NCBI GenBank assembly: GCA_037044905.1
Contig: JBAOKB010000144.1
Span: 1,364,001 to 1,428,000 of the forward strand
Length of the DNA: 64,000 nt
Direction: 5' to 3'
Origin: Hortaea werneckii
Lineage: Eukaryota > Ascomycota > Dothideomycetes > Mycosphaerellales > Teratosphaeriaceae
Shown here: piece by piece, positions 23,444-34,898 of the stretch
How positions within the stretch are numbered: the stretch's first letter is position 1
How the letters are laid out: each line of letters begins with the position of its first letter
Notes under the pieces: model-generated
The model's input: only the letters and a program-made list of their open reading frames with translations
Told to the model about the DNA's origin: nothing
Databases searched by the model: none
Made by a program: the position numbers and the translations under genes

Positions 23444-23536
23444 ACGCGACGTTGCGAGGGAATCTCAGGCACGCGCTCGAGACGCCGAGGAGGTGGAGTT
23501 GGGAGACGCGAAGTGGTGACGCGACCCTATACGCGT
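23444..23536. promoter_or_regulatory. Cluster of ACGCG cores including a perfect MluI cell-cycle box
   Basis: ACGCG occurs at 23444, 23471, 23506 and 23519, and the full palindrome ACGCGT at 23531-23536. All lie within about 130 bp upstream of the MSH6 start. ACGCGT is the MCB bound by MBF, which drives G1/S genes in yeasts. Use by this fungus is inferred. Confidence 0.5.
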
Positions 23537-23707
23537 CCGGTTCATCCCGTCTTAGTTGGTATCTTTGGCCTCAGGCATGAACAGACATGTTCCCGACGGG
23601 AGCTCCCGTCCGGTCGGCCTCGGGCCAAAATCCATCAATGGACGTCAGATGCACCCTGAGCTGCTGCTTTGTCTTGCATTGCCGCGAGGGTGTGAAGACG
23701 CTTCCAG

Positions 23708-25372
23708 ATGAATATGTTTGCGTCCAAAGCCTGCAAAACGTACTTACGTTATAGTACTGCACAGCGAAGGATGTACTCAGTGGCTAAGTATGCTCGTGAT
23801 TACAATGGCGCGGTTCAAGCCCTCAATTCGCTGCAGAGCAATTTCTCCATCGTGGAGGCGATTAGGAAGCAGGGTCCGGGTTGGAACAAGCTCGCCATCC
23901 CTGAGATGATATCTTGGGTTCGAAGGATAGGCTACGAGGTACGCGACTGGCCCTCTCACCGCCGATGTCTGCCTTGCTGAATTTCCCCACAGCCATCAGA
24001 TTTCGACATCCTGAACCCTGTACATATTGCCGGCACAAAGGGCAAGGGCTCTACATCTGCCTTTGTTTCCTCGATATTGGCCCAGTATCTGCCCACTAAG
24101 CGTAGCATACATGCCGAGCGGCTGCCATCAAGTGTTGGCTTGTACACTTCTCCCCACCTTCGCTTTGTGCGTGAGAGGATAAAGATCGATAATCAACCGA
24201 TTTCGGAAGCACTCTTTGCCAAATGTTTTTGGGAAGTCTGGGATAAGCTTGAGGCCAACCCTTCTGCTCCGGGTGAGCAAGATGCACGTAATATCGGCGG
24301 TAAGCCCGTCTACTTCCATTATCTCACTTTAATGGCACTGCATTGCTACATGCAGGCAAAGGTCGGCACTGCAGTGATTGAATGTGGCATTGGCGGTGAG
24401 CACGACACTACTAATATTCTGTCCAAGCCGTCGGTGACTGGTGTCACAAGCCTTGGCATCGACCATCAGGCACTTCTCGGTGACACGATTGAAAGCATCG
24501 CCTGGCATAAAGCTGGTATTTTCAAGGACGGTGTCCCAGCCTACAGCGTCCCCCAACCTGATGCGGCGCTTGAAGTGCTACACAATAGGGCAAGAGAAAG
24601 GGGCACAGAGTTGCATGTCATCCCTGAGCATCCAGCACTGCAGTCGACTACCCTCGGCTTGCAAGGTGATTTCCAGCGCACAAATGCTTCGCTTGCAATA
24701 GCCGTCAGTGCCTCACATCTTTCAAGCCTTGGCTTTAGTGGTGTGCCTCATCCGCTTGATCAAACCTCACGGCTCCCAGAGGAGTTCATCAAAGGTTTAG
24801 AAGCTGCTCGACTGGGCGGACGTTGTGACTTACGACAAGATGGGAAGCTCCCAAGCTTGAAATGGTACATTGACGGCGGTCACACTCTTGAAAGCATTGA
24901 CATGGCAGGCCGCTGGTTTGCCTCCACCAGTTCTCGCGATGCGAAAAGAATCTTGATCTTCAATCAACAGACCCGCAACGCCTCAGCTCTTGCCCGGCGC
25001 CTCCATCAGACCCTCGCTACAGCTACGGGAGACGCTAAGCCATTTCAGCACGCAATCTTTTGCACCAACACTACGTACGCGAATGCTGGGTATAAAGCTG
25101 ATCTTGTGTCAATAAACACGAGCAAAGACGACGTCGACAGTCTCCGAGTACAGCGCGAGCTCGCGCAAAATTACGATAGTATTGACCCAGAAGCATGTGT
25201 CCACGTTCTTGGAACTGTCGAGGAAGCTGTACAGCAGGCAAGAGAATTGAGTGGCAACGAAGCTGCCGATGTCTTGGTGACTGGCAGCCTGCATCTTGTG
25301 GGCGGTGTTATCGAAGTGCTTGAAAATGAATCGGAAATGTCTGAGACCGTCTCACCATCATCTCAGATGTAA
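23708..25372 (+). CDS. Folylpolyglutamate synthase
   Basis: 536 aa from exons 23708-23938 and 23993-25372 (54-nt intron, GTACGC...ACAG). The enzyme adds glutamates to folates (ATP-dependent; Mur ligase fold). The P-loop HIAGTKGKGSTSAF begins just after the intron. GLYTSPHLRFVRERI is the second family signature, and ECGIGGEHDTTNIL and GIDHQALLGDTIESIAWHKAG follow the order of Met7/FPGS proteins. The first 25 residues (MNMFASKACKTYLRYS) are basic and hydroxylated, like a mitochondrial leader. A downstream Met (MYSVAKYARDY, residue 22) could give a cytosolic form, as seen in other eukaryotes. Its promoter is the 300-bp divergent region shared with MSH6. Confidence 0.93.
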
Positions 25373-25606
25373 AACAAGGTTGATTTGTGCATCGGAGCAC
25401 GAATTTCTTTGTCTCGCATGTACCATGCAAAATCAAAGTTGAGGCGGCATTGACCGTAACATGGCCGGATGGGGAACAAACGAATTCGGGACAAAGGTCT
25501 TGACGCACTTGCGGGCTACGAAGCGAGACACCAAAACCTGAACTTCTCTGCTACTTTGCTTGGTGACCAAGAGATTTGTTCCTGTCAAAGCGGGAAAGTG
25601 TTTGCT

Positions 25607-28503
25607 ATGGCTAGTCATAACAACCGTGCGCTTGTTCGTCAAGTGCAGCAAACGGGGCAATGGCATTGCATAAGTGGGGTCGCATGCCCCGACGTTCTCG
25701 GTCCTGATCATGTTGCTTGGGAAATCGACCCCAACGAGGAGGAGGAAAATCCAGAATACTACTGTACTGACTGTATCGCCTTCATTTTTGAGCAAGCCGC
25801 TGACGCCGAGGGCATCTGGCAACCAAGGATTGGACGATCTGAGCTTGACATCGAAGACTTCGCAATGGAGTTGAACAGGAGTCACCCAGGACTGGTGCTG
25901 CGATTCCGGGAACATGCGGAGAGTCAAGGGATACCTGTCGATGAAAGAGTCTATTGCCGTCACCCAGGCGACGTCGATTCGGATGGTGTACCTCAGTTCT
26001 GCAATGGTCTCGTTGGCAGACGTGACCCTTTGGGCTCGACCAGAACGTGGGTACCTTGTCCGAGATGCACGCGTATGGCTTGTCTTGCTTGTGGGGGAAT
26101 TGGCTTTGATACAGCGACCGGTCAGCATACCTGCGCTGCTCAGGAAGAGGAAGTATTGCTTGCGTACGATCAAGGATACAGGTGGCAAAGGTGTCCAGGT
26201 TGCGGTACGAGAACCGAGCACATCACAGGCTGCAACCACATGACGTAAGTTGTCTTCAACCTTTCAATTTGCGAAAGAAAGAAGCTGACCCTGACTTAGC
26301 TGCACATTCTGCGATGAACAATATTGCCGGGTATGTGGAGAAGCTCATAGAGACGACCCTCCAGGAAGTGGGCGTCATTGGAACTACCCCAACCCATGTC
26401 CGAGATACGTAAGTACACTGACCTCCACTCAATTACCGGATCGACTATCTGACGATTCTCGTGTAGAATTATCCCGTCCCGCGCAACCCAGATGATGGAG
26501 ATCCCAACTGGCCCAACGACGGCCACCGCTTCTGGGCTTTAGACCTTGCGGGTCTCATGTTTAGGCGCCAGGACATTGAATACGACGATGCGCAGTCCAG
26601 ACAGGTGCCAACAGAGTACTCAGATTCACATTTTTCGCGGGACCAGAGTCTTGACATATTTCAGCCAGTTCAGGAACAGGACACCCCGTACCGGACTTAT
26701 GCACGCCGCGTTGCTAATATTCACCACCTCTTTCGCGATGGACATTTAGCTCACCGAATGCGATCGATCTTTTACAACGAAGACCAGCCTCGTGCATACC
26801 AGGTCAATGACGAGATGCTGCCATTGCTGGCGGCTCTTCGACACGTGACCGCCTATCGTCACAACCTTGCCGTCGACTTCGAGAATGGCCGGGTGTTCTC
26901 AATGGATGAACCCGATACCTTACATCGAATACTGTTCACGCATCATGTGCACATGCTGAGACGAAATTTTCGCCGCTTTGCCCACTACACAGACAACATT
27001 GATACTGGGCACTGGTTATCACTTCGAAGCAGCCCAGAATGGAGACAGATTCTCCGATCCGTATTGCAGATACGACTACCTCCCGAACCAAATGCGTCCA
27101 ACCCTTTCAGGGAAAGAGGGTCTCGCCACCGGAATTTTCGCAACGAATTGAGACAGCTCCTACGTGATTATTTCCAAGTTGCTGCCGCAGAGACAACAAT
27201 GGGATCCACGGACGGGCGAGCCGGTCCCCGAGCTTTCGCCATACATGCGTTGAACCAAATCAGTTGGATACTTGACCGCGACGGCTTTTTGACCCTTCCT
27301 GAAAGCTTTTGTCTGAGGTACCACCTCGATAGAGTGCGCCATACTATGGAAGATCTGCCGGCGGCCGAAATCGCGCAGCTTGAGCGTCGCACACATGAGC
27401 ATCAAGGGGTTTGGGATGTCGTCAGAAACGTCGTCTCGGCGACCACTGATGTTGAGGACCTTGTCGACGAAGAGGATGATTTAGATGGACGATTACGGTG
27501 GGATGAACAACTTCACTGGGTTCGCGATATGCTCTCTTCCATTGCGGACGAAAGGTTTCGCCTTTCGCAGCAAGAGGGCCATTCCCGCCAAGAAGCTCTG
27601 CCCAGACAGCTTGCAGAGCTGTATCAGCTACTACGTAGCATTGAGGAATCTCTCAGTATGGTTGCTGCCAATCCGGAAGAATGGGCAGAAGTCAACGCTG
27701 ATGCTACTCGCCATGGTCGGGATCAAAATATTCCTCTGCTCCTGCAATTGCAAGAATTCTACAGGGGTCGGGATGAAGCTCGTGCTTTACAGCCTGTCTT
27801 CCACCATGCATTGAAGGTGCTATACGCCATGCTCGCAAGCATTGGACTAGCCCACTCGGGTTCGATCACGCCTGAAATTGGATCTGACCTATTTATTGCA
27901 TCGCCTGTGCGTGAGCCCGAATATTACTCCGACGAGTCATCCCCAGTAGGGAACGAACGTTACGCGCACCGGCCAAGCATAGATAGTCAGAATATGGAGG
28001 ATGACCCCGCCCAGCAAACCGACTTACAAAGGACTGCAGCGGTTTTACGTAGGATTCACGCTGGATCGGCGGCAGCCGACGCTCGGCCGTATTTCGATAC
28101 AATGGCGCAAGTGGTATTGCATGAGCCTACAGAAACGTGGCGGCGCGAAAATGGCAGAGACATCTGGCGGGATCTTTACATCTTCTTCTCTGAACTTAGC
28201 CACACCATCGGCATTCGAGATATCCTCCCTGCGGCACAGAGCGACGTAAGCAGATGGATGTATCGACGTGCCTTGTGGAGGGGCTATCGAAGGTACCATG
28301 CCTTGTTCAGACGTTGGGAGCACCATCAAGCGCTAAGAGAACTATTTCCGCGCACCGGATTTCTCTTAGAGACTCTGATCGCTCCGGGCGTAAGACCAGA
28401 AGATGGGGATAGCCTGTTGCCGTGGGTGAGAAGACAGGAGGGTATTTATGGAATCCCGCTGGAGGTTGAGGGGTTTGATGAGTCTTTGGTGCCATGGCGG
28501 TGA
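25607..28503 (+). CDS. RBR/IBR-type zinc-finger protein, probable E3 ubiquitin ligase (paralogue 3)
   Basis: 927 aa from exons 25607-26244, 26300-26408 and 26467-28503 (introns 55 and 58 nt). A Cys-rich N-terminus (CISGVACPDV...YYCTDC) precedes the shared ERVYCRH motif. CPRCTRMACLACGG then leads to the Rcat-like module RCPGCGTRTEHITGCNHMTCTF...YCRVCGE, with candidate catalytic Cys209; the first intron cuts this module inside the Thr codon. The remaining 650 residues are helical, Arg- and acid-rich, with no recognised domain. The module is more divergent than in paralogues 1 and 2 and is split by introns that they lack. An in-frame ATG at 25469 would add 46 residues; I prefer 25607 because 25469 is only 97 bp from the FPGS stop. 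Confidence 0.75.
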
Positions 28504-28865
28504 TCTTAGAATGCTGGTGCTCTTTTTTTGTTTTTTTTTTTTTTTTTTTTTTTCGCACTTCCGCACGGGTTCGCGTCTTCTTGCAGGTCACATGGGCTTA
28601 AGTGCAGGGCTCAGAAGGGCAATTTCAGAAGTTTGAAGCGAATGGGATGTATTCTGATCGATACGGAAGAAGTACTTTTTGCGCATGGTAAGCATCTCAA
28701 AATCACCAATAAGTCAAATTTTGAGTCACTTGTCTTCTTCCATTTCCTGACCAAATCATGTACGTTTGGCCCATGGGCCACGACGACAAGCAAGCCAATC
28801 ACCAAAGTTCAAAGCTTTGAACTAGATACATCGCCTTTCAAACAACCGCGCTTGCAGTCGCCTCC
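28504..28865. other. Intergenic between convergent genes, with T23 run
   Basis: T7 (28523-28529) and T23 (28531-28553) homopolymers follow the RBR-like stop. No supported gene. Confidence 0.6.
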
Positions 28866-29265
28866 CTACGACCTGAAAGAACCGTGCGTGTAGCCACTAC
28901 CATAGGACACCCGTGGATCATAACCTCCGCGTCGTTCAAACCAGCGTCCTCCCGGGATGTCAAGCTTCAACGTTCCTCCTAGATCGGCTGTTAGCAATCT
29001 AATAGATGCAAACGAGAATTGAGTCTATGTGACACATACTGAATCCGTCCACGGCATCCATGCCCGCTCTCTGGAAACAGGGAGCTGGACCTCGACCCCA
29101 GTTCATGCCGCCATTGATTCTGGCCGCGTTGTCGTAGTAATCGTGATAAGAGGGTCCTGTGCTGCCCTGAAACCCTGAGATTGGATGACCGGTCTTATCA
29201 GAAGAGAGCGGAGCCCATCTCTGTCCGGTGCTCGGGCATCCCTGAAACTGCCAGGATCCGTACAT
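28866..29265 (-). CDS. Small hypothetical protein, Gly/Tyr/Arg-rich
   Basis: A possible two-exon gene, 112 aa: exons 29265-29040 and 28978-28866, intron 61 nt with donor GTATGT and acceptor TCTAG, frame kept. The protein begins MYGSWQFQGCPSTG, contains SYHDYYDNAARINGG, and ends with RRGGYDPRVSYGSGYTHG. The composition on both sides of the intron matches (Gly, Tyr, Arg), which is the main reason to believe it. I recognise no domain. An upstream exon may exist: another ORF overlaps in a different frame up to about 29390. It could also be chance. Confidence 0.4.
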
Positions 29266-29745
29266 TGCGGGTGGGTGTTCTGTTGGAGATATGGTTTCTC
29301 AATTTCTCTTTCAGAATATGTGAGAGCTTCAAGACTTGGGACTGTAGGCTCGAGCTGAGGGGAATTCAGGTTATTGGTCCATGTGCTCATTGGGCTTTTA
29401 CAGGCGAGATTGACTTTCGCTATGTTCACTGTAGTAGCTACATCTCGGTGAAGACTATCAATTGATTGACCCAAGTACACCGTAGATATGAAGTAGGATA
29501 CCGTTCAAGCTTGCGTGAATGCGCGAACGTACGTCAGAGCAACACCCAGCTTTTATTCCAGACGACGGCGTGTCTGTGGTCACCGAAAGCGTGCCTCTAT
29601 TACTTGCTGCATCCATGAAAAGCCAATCTCGCTACTTGACGGTTGCAGTAAAGCCCCTGAGCGGCCGACATTTGAGCAATTTCTTGACGATTGGCATCGC
29701 TGGCCTGGCTTTGATCGCTGGTATCTGTCCTCAGTGATCTTTGCC
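29266..29745. other. Intergenic, downstream of HET-domain gene
   Basis: Only short overlapping ORFs. May contain 5' sequence of the small hypothetical gene. Confidence 0.4.
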
Positions 29746-31059
29746 TTACCTCATACGAGATCCAAAAAAGCTTGGCGTGAGTGGCAAGTACAGTCTGACC
29801 TGCCTTAACCATTCCCGTTCGTTGGACGGATAATACTCTTGTAGTTTCTGGCCAAGTGTACAGCAGTGCAGCCTTTCAAACACGACAGCGTATTCTGATG
29901 GGTTTGACAGATCGTGACCAGTTTGTGTGTCATGTTCCCTGACAGCGATATAGCAGCGCTGCGCGCTTTTCTCGAAAGGCCTTTCTGAGCAAGCTAATGC
30001 AATAAGATAAATTGTTGTGACTGAGTCGCCTCCTGTGTACATGATGCGCTCGCAGTCCGTCGTCAGCTGTAGACCCTGATTGGTAATGCTATAGGGCTGT
30101 CGTCTAACCCCAGCCAATGTGCCATGAACTACGTTTCCAGACGATCGAAAGAAGTCGGGAGAGTCTGCGAGCAAGCTCGGCCAACAACAGTTGTCCCAGC
30201 ATTGCGCATAGCTATCGGCCAGGGTATTTTCGTCAGCAAGATCGTCTTCGCATCCTTGGGTTGTCCACGCAAAGATGGAGTCGTCTGGGGACCGTCTAAT
30301 GATCTCTTCCTGGAGTCGCATGAAAGCCTTCAGTCCCTCGCCGTACAGTAGCGGCATGCTGATGTCGAAAATACCAAGCAACGAATAAGCGACGTCCTCG
30401 TCTTTGGTGGCGCGCCTACCCGCCGCCCAACTCATTCGCTGTGCCACAGACGTACTTTCCAGTCCTGATCTTTGTTGAAGCACTGCCACGGGAATTCTGG
30501 TGATTACTGATAGCCCAGCTAGAAATATGCGGCTGTCATTTGAAAAACCCACCATGTCCTTGGTGATCGCTCCGAAACTATCCCACGAGCTTGCGCAAAA
30601 GAGTAAACGACGAGGTGCAAGCAGCTCCTGCAAAGTCCAACAGCGCCTGAACCACCGGCTTTTTTCTATGGCCTCTGGTACATTCGTGTCCACATCTGCA
30701 AGATAGACAATACACAGGCCGCTATTCCAGTACCAGTTCCACATTGAATTGATGCTCTCAGAAAGCTCGGCACTGCTTTTCTTGTCGATGCAACAGGTGT
30801 CGATCCAGCACCAGTCGAACCCTCACAATTTGGCTACTTGACAGAACTGAAGTATTTTGCGGTATCCAGCCTTCCGTGTCGTTTGATGAACACGCGCAGC
30901 CTGCCACGGCGGTACGAGGTCCGAAGGTTGCTGTGACAGCAGGAAATCTTCATAGGAGACCTCTTCGCGACCCCAACAATGGGAGAGGATTGCGTAGCTA
31001 TACTCTCCAACATTGTCTATCTCCTCGAAGGTAATGCTAGTTGTGTTGAGCAGGCGCAT
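29746..31059 (-). pseudogene. HET-domain (heterokaryon incompatibility) protein, interrupted by in-frame TGA
   Basis: The reading frame gives 437 residues if the TGA at 30825-30823 is read through. It begins MRLLNTTSITFEEI, the classical HET start. The HET blocks follow: YAILSHCWGREEVSYEDF, then GFDWCWIDTCCIDKKSS, then WFRRCWTLQELLAPRRLLFC, and later RATKDEDVAYSLLGIFDISM and YGEG. HET proteins trigger cell death on non-self fusion. The stop sits between FCQVAKL and GFDWCW, replacing one residue where homologues usually have a polar or basic one, with the frame unchanged on both sides. A GT-AG pair around it would give a 16-nt intron, which is too short. CGA to TGA is a typical RIP change, so a RIP-killed allele is plausible; a base error is the alternative. 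Confidence 0.75.
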
Positions 31060-31443
31060 GAGTGCTGCGACGGAACACAATGTGTAGGTGCGTTCTCCAC
31101 GGTCGGAGAGATCAGCTCAGCTCGAGCGGGCACCTACCTGGTTAGCCGACATGCATGCCTCCGCCCAAGAAGTGTTGGCGGAAAGATAAGAACACAAGCA
31201 TTATACAGCCGAGCAGCTGATGCCGCATGCGAGTTCATGGCCTCTACGGCTACTTGAGAATCTTATCATTATATGTATACCTCAGCCGGTAATTTGACTA
31301 CTCCACGCTACTAGAAAATCTGCCGCACGCCCCAACGCCTTGTGGGCAGCAATCCCAAGCTTCCCTGACCGCAGCCCCCTTGTATCATGCAACGCAAACG
31401 AATCATTCTGCTCTAACAGGCAGTTCCAGTGAGCCAGGCCCCT
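31060..31443. other. Intergenic between HET pseudogene and Rab5 gene
   Basis: HET upstream region and the Rab5 3' end. No supported gene. Confidence 0.5.
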
Positions 31444-32294
31444 CTAGCAGTTACATCCGCCAGCTCCGCCTTGCGCGCCTGCTTCCTGTCGACTTCCCAG
31501 ATCCACGCCGCCCGGCCGGCCGGCGGCACCTCTCACACCTCGCCCTTGGCTTGCTTGCTCAATCGGGAGCTTCTTCGCGATAGCTGTGAAAAGCTCTTTG
31601 ACGTTCTCGCTAGTCTTCGCTGAAGCCTCGAAGAACAATAACCCGGCCTCCTGGGCGTATGCCTCGGCATCTGCGGTTTGCACGGCGCGCTTGTCTGGCT
31701 GTTCCGTTACGAGATCGAGCTTGTTACCTGCAAGGCAAATAACAATGTTTTCGTTGGCCTGTCGTTGAAGCTCCTTCACCCAAGACTTCGCTTTGTCTAA
31801 TGAGGACTGCCCCGCTGTCAGTACACGTCTCCCCAAAAAGTGCTTTCGGCCGGTCTACATACCGCTTGTGTGATGTCGTAGACTACAACTGCACAGTTCG
31901 CATTGCGGTAGTACATAGGCGCAAGGGACTTGTATCTTTCCTGGCCCGCGGTGTCCCATATCTCAAACTTCACTGTTGTCTGTTCGTCGAGGGCAATGGT
32001 CTGAGTGAGGAAAGCGGCGCCGATAGTGGATTCTCGGTAGTCGTCGAATTGGTCCTATTGCCAACGGTTAGAGACCAAATGGGAACTCTCGGGGTGGGAG
32101 AGGGGGGCTTATCGCACCTTGACAAAGCGGAGCACCAGGGATGATTTACCCACGGCAGACTCGCCTGGCTGTAGTCAGTCGCATACCCTCATAATTTACT
32201 ACAACTGCCGCTTGGACATACCCAGCAGAACGAGCTTGAATTGCGCAAACCGAGCGCCTCCGGCCCTACCGCCTTGCTGCGCTCTTGCCGCCAT
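31444..32294 (-). CDS. Rab5-type small GTPase (Vps21/Ypt5)
   Basis: 224 aa from exons 32294-32222, 32164-32118, 32054-31863 and 31806-31444, all phases consistent. The GTPase motifs are G1 GESAVGKSS (split by intron 1), the effector region RESTIGAAFLTQT, G3 WDTAGQERY, G4 NKLD and G5 ASAK. The YRESTIGAAF switch I sequence is diagnostic for Rab5. The tail is Gly-rich and ends in CNC for double geranylgeranylation. Rab5 proteins control early endosome fusion and recruit PI3-kinase. It is head to head with SAC1, another membrane-identity gene, over 399 bp. Confidence 0.93.
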
Positions 32295-32693
32295 GCTCGG
32301 GTCTCGCGTGTATCTTATGCTTCTTCTCCGGTGGTCGCGCCTCGTTGATCTCAAGTATGGCTGCGCTCAAGTTGATATAATTCTGATTGACAGTCGTAGG
32401 AAGTGTTGTGAACGGGACCTTGGGTGATGATGGCAGGTTGTCTGGTCAAAGCAGCAGCCTTGGGCGGATCATGCGCTTTGATCGCTTCTTGGCGGGAGCG
32501 CTGGCGTCACCAGGGTCCGTCGAGTGGCTGCAACCACCTCTGCTTTCACATGCTGCGCCTTCTCCACGAATGTAAGAGCTCGCCACGTCTACAGTACCCT
32601 TTCGTCACCTGGCGGTACATACATATCGTGCAGAGGCCAAAGCCAGTACACTTCAGTCTGGGAGATTGACTATCGGGTCCATAGTCGTCCAGC
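32295..32693. promoter_or_regulatory. Shared divergent promoter of Rab5 and SAC1 genes
   Basis: 399 bp between two start codons pointing away from each other. I do not recognise specific sites. Confidence 0.5.
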
Positions 32694-34898
32694 ATGAGTG
32701 CAATGCTCCCCTTTCGGGACATTAATGTCCATGCATCCTCTACTTACTACGCGTTTTCTTCGCCATCGTCGCCAAACGCCCCATCATTGGTCATCGAGCG
32801 TCCAACCGGCGACCTTCGGCTGAACGATGGAAAGCTCACTGGCGGCCATCGAGTGTCTAGCATTTCGGGCATCCTTGGAATCATCAAGTTACGGTTAGGT
32901 ATGGTATGCGTGGAATCAGATCCATCCCTTTAGGACCTGACTGACGCGCTTGGACAGACAGCTATGTGATAGTAATCACCAAATCCCAGCAAGTTGGCCG
33001 CATCAAGGGCCATCAAATATACAAGGTCATATCCACTGAGTTCATGCCACTGCGGGAACGCCAAGTGACCGACCCGGACGAGGAAATGTATTTGCACTAC
33101 CTGAAGATGCAGATCAAGTCTGGCCCAATGTTCTTCTCCTACACCTTCGACCTGACCAACAGTTTCCAGCGTCAGGCCCAGTGTGATCAAAAGGAACCAC
33201 TGTGGCAGAGGGCAGACGACCGATTTTTCTGGAATCGCTTTGTTTGTTCGAGGCTCATTGATTTCCGGGAAGGAAAGGGCGCTGGACGGGCCGGAGGCGC
33301 TGTGAAGTCGGAAGTTGACCCTTACATCTTGCCAATCATGTTCGGTATGATGAACATCACAAATACCTCCATCAAAGGCAACGCACTCACCTTCGTCCTT
33401 ATGACCCGTCGATCACGACACAGAGCGGGGACTCGGTACATGTCTCGTGGCTTGGATGAGCAAGGTCATGTCTCGAACTTCAATGAGACGGAACAGGCGA
33501 TTATTCTCAATGACAGCGCCTCCAGTGGACTTTCATCTTTTGCCGGCGACCAAGGTTTCCAGAACGGAAAGCCTGTTGGGGGTCGCGAAACCCAAGTACT
33601 TGCCTACGTGGAGACGCGAGGCAGTGTGCCGGTCTACTGGGCGGAGGTCAACACACTGAAGTACACTCCGAAGCTACAGATCCGCGGGGTAGAGTCTGCC
33701 GCCAAAGCAGCTGGCAGTCATTTCGACGAGCAAATCCGACTATACGGAGAAAATTACATGGTCAATCTTGTCAATCAAAAAGGGCGTGAAAAGAATGTCA
33801 AGGACGCTTACGAAGATATGGTCAAGATTCTTCAATCTACTCCGGTAGAAAAACAGGAACGCGACAACAAGACGAACGAACGCTTCAACGTCATTGAACC
33901 GACGGACCAGAAGAGTTGGTACGACCACTTGCACTACGTCTACTTCGATTTCCACAACGAAACCAAGGGCTTGAAGTGGCACCGAGCTCTGCTGCTGCTA
34001 GACCAACTTAAGGATGGTCTAGAGGCAGGTGGATACTTCCACGGCATAGACATGCCTTCTGGCGGCATCGATGTGAGGCGAAAACAGACTGCTGTTGTGA
34101 GGACCAACTGTATGGACTGTCTGGACCGTACCAACGTCATTCAATCCATGCTCGGTCGCTGGACGCTCACCCGTCAGCTCATCGACTTGGGCGTACTGAG
34201 GCCGGGCGAGTCAGCTCAGGATGACCAGACCTTCGAGCACCTATTCCGAAACGTGTGGGCAGACAATGCTGATGTAGTTTCGCGGTCTTATTCGGGCACG
34301 GGTGCGCTCAAGACTGACTTCACGCGTACGGGTAACAGGACCAAAGCAGGCGCCCTGCAAGATCTCAACAACAGCATTACACGCTACATCCGCAATAACT
34401 TCCAGGACGGGCCCAGGCAAGACGGCTTTGACCTCTTCCTCGGCGCGTATCGTCCGGACGAAGCAGGCATCGGTGCAGCAAACCAATTCATCGACCGCAG
34501 ACCGCTATTGGTTCAAGCTGTGCCTTATGTTCTAGGCTTCTGTGTCTTTTTCATTGCTGTCAGCGTTACCACCAATCGCATGCCGGACTCTACTGTCTGG
34601 CCGCTCAGGGTGTTCACCCTATTCTGCATGGGAGTGGCCGGATACACTGGCAACTTCATGATGAAATTTGGCACTCTTTACGTAAGTGACATGGCTTCGA
34701 CCGCACGAATGTGTTTGCTGACATCGACTCCAGGTCAACTGGCCGAAGCTCAACACACCACAGTGGGCTGTCGAAGCGTATCAAGATACGCTGGACAAGG
34801 CGTGCAAGGACCCCATCCTTGGCCCATTCATCGCCGGGAGTGGCAAGACTGATGGGAAGCTTGGTTCGCTGGAAGAGGGCAAGAAGAGACGGGAGTAA
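32694..34898 (+). CDS. SAC1: Phosphoinositide phosphatase Sac1
   Basis: 697 aa from exons 32694-32898, 32958-34681 and 34734-34898, frame kept (introns 59 and 52 nt). The Sac domain has the catalytic CX5R motif RTNCMDCLDRTNV (Cys about 453, Arg 459). The N-terminal Sac fold includes YVIVITKSQQVGRIKGH and FFWNRFVC. Two C-terminal TM helices (VPYVLGFCVFFIAVSVTT and FTLFCMGVAGYTGNFM) anchor it, as in ER/Golgi Sac1. It dephosphorylates PI4P and, less well, PI3P. The last exon supplies a lysine-rich cytosolic tail ending KKRRE. The start at 32694 gives an N-terminus that matches family length. Confidence 0.94.

Noticed and set aside
25433..26239. 268-codon antisense ORF over RBR paralogue 3
   Set aside because: The sense frame carries the zinc-finger motifs and spliced continuation; the antisense product shows nothing.
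28523..28553. T-runs as evidence of a retroposed poly(A) tail
   Set aside because: No target-site duplication or adjacent intronless copy; similar runs follow several genes here.
30824..30844. Mini-intron around the TGA of the HET gene
   Set aside because: The only GT-AG pair spans 16 nt, too short for spliceosomal splicing.
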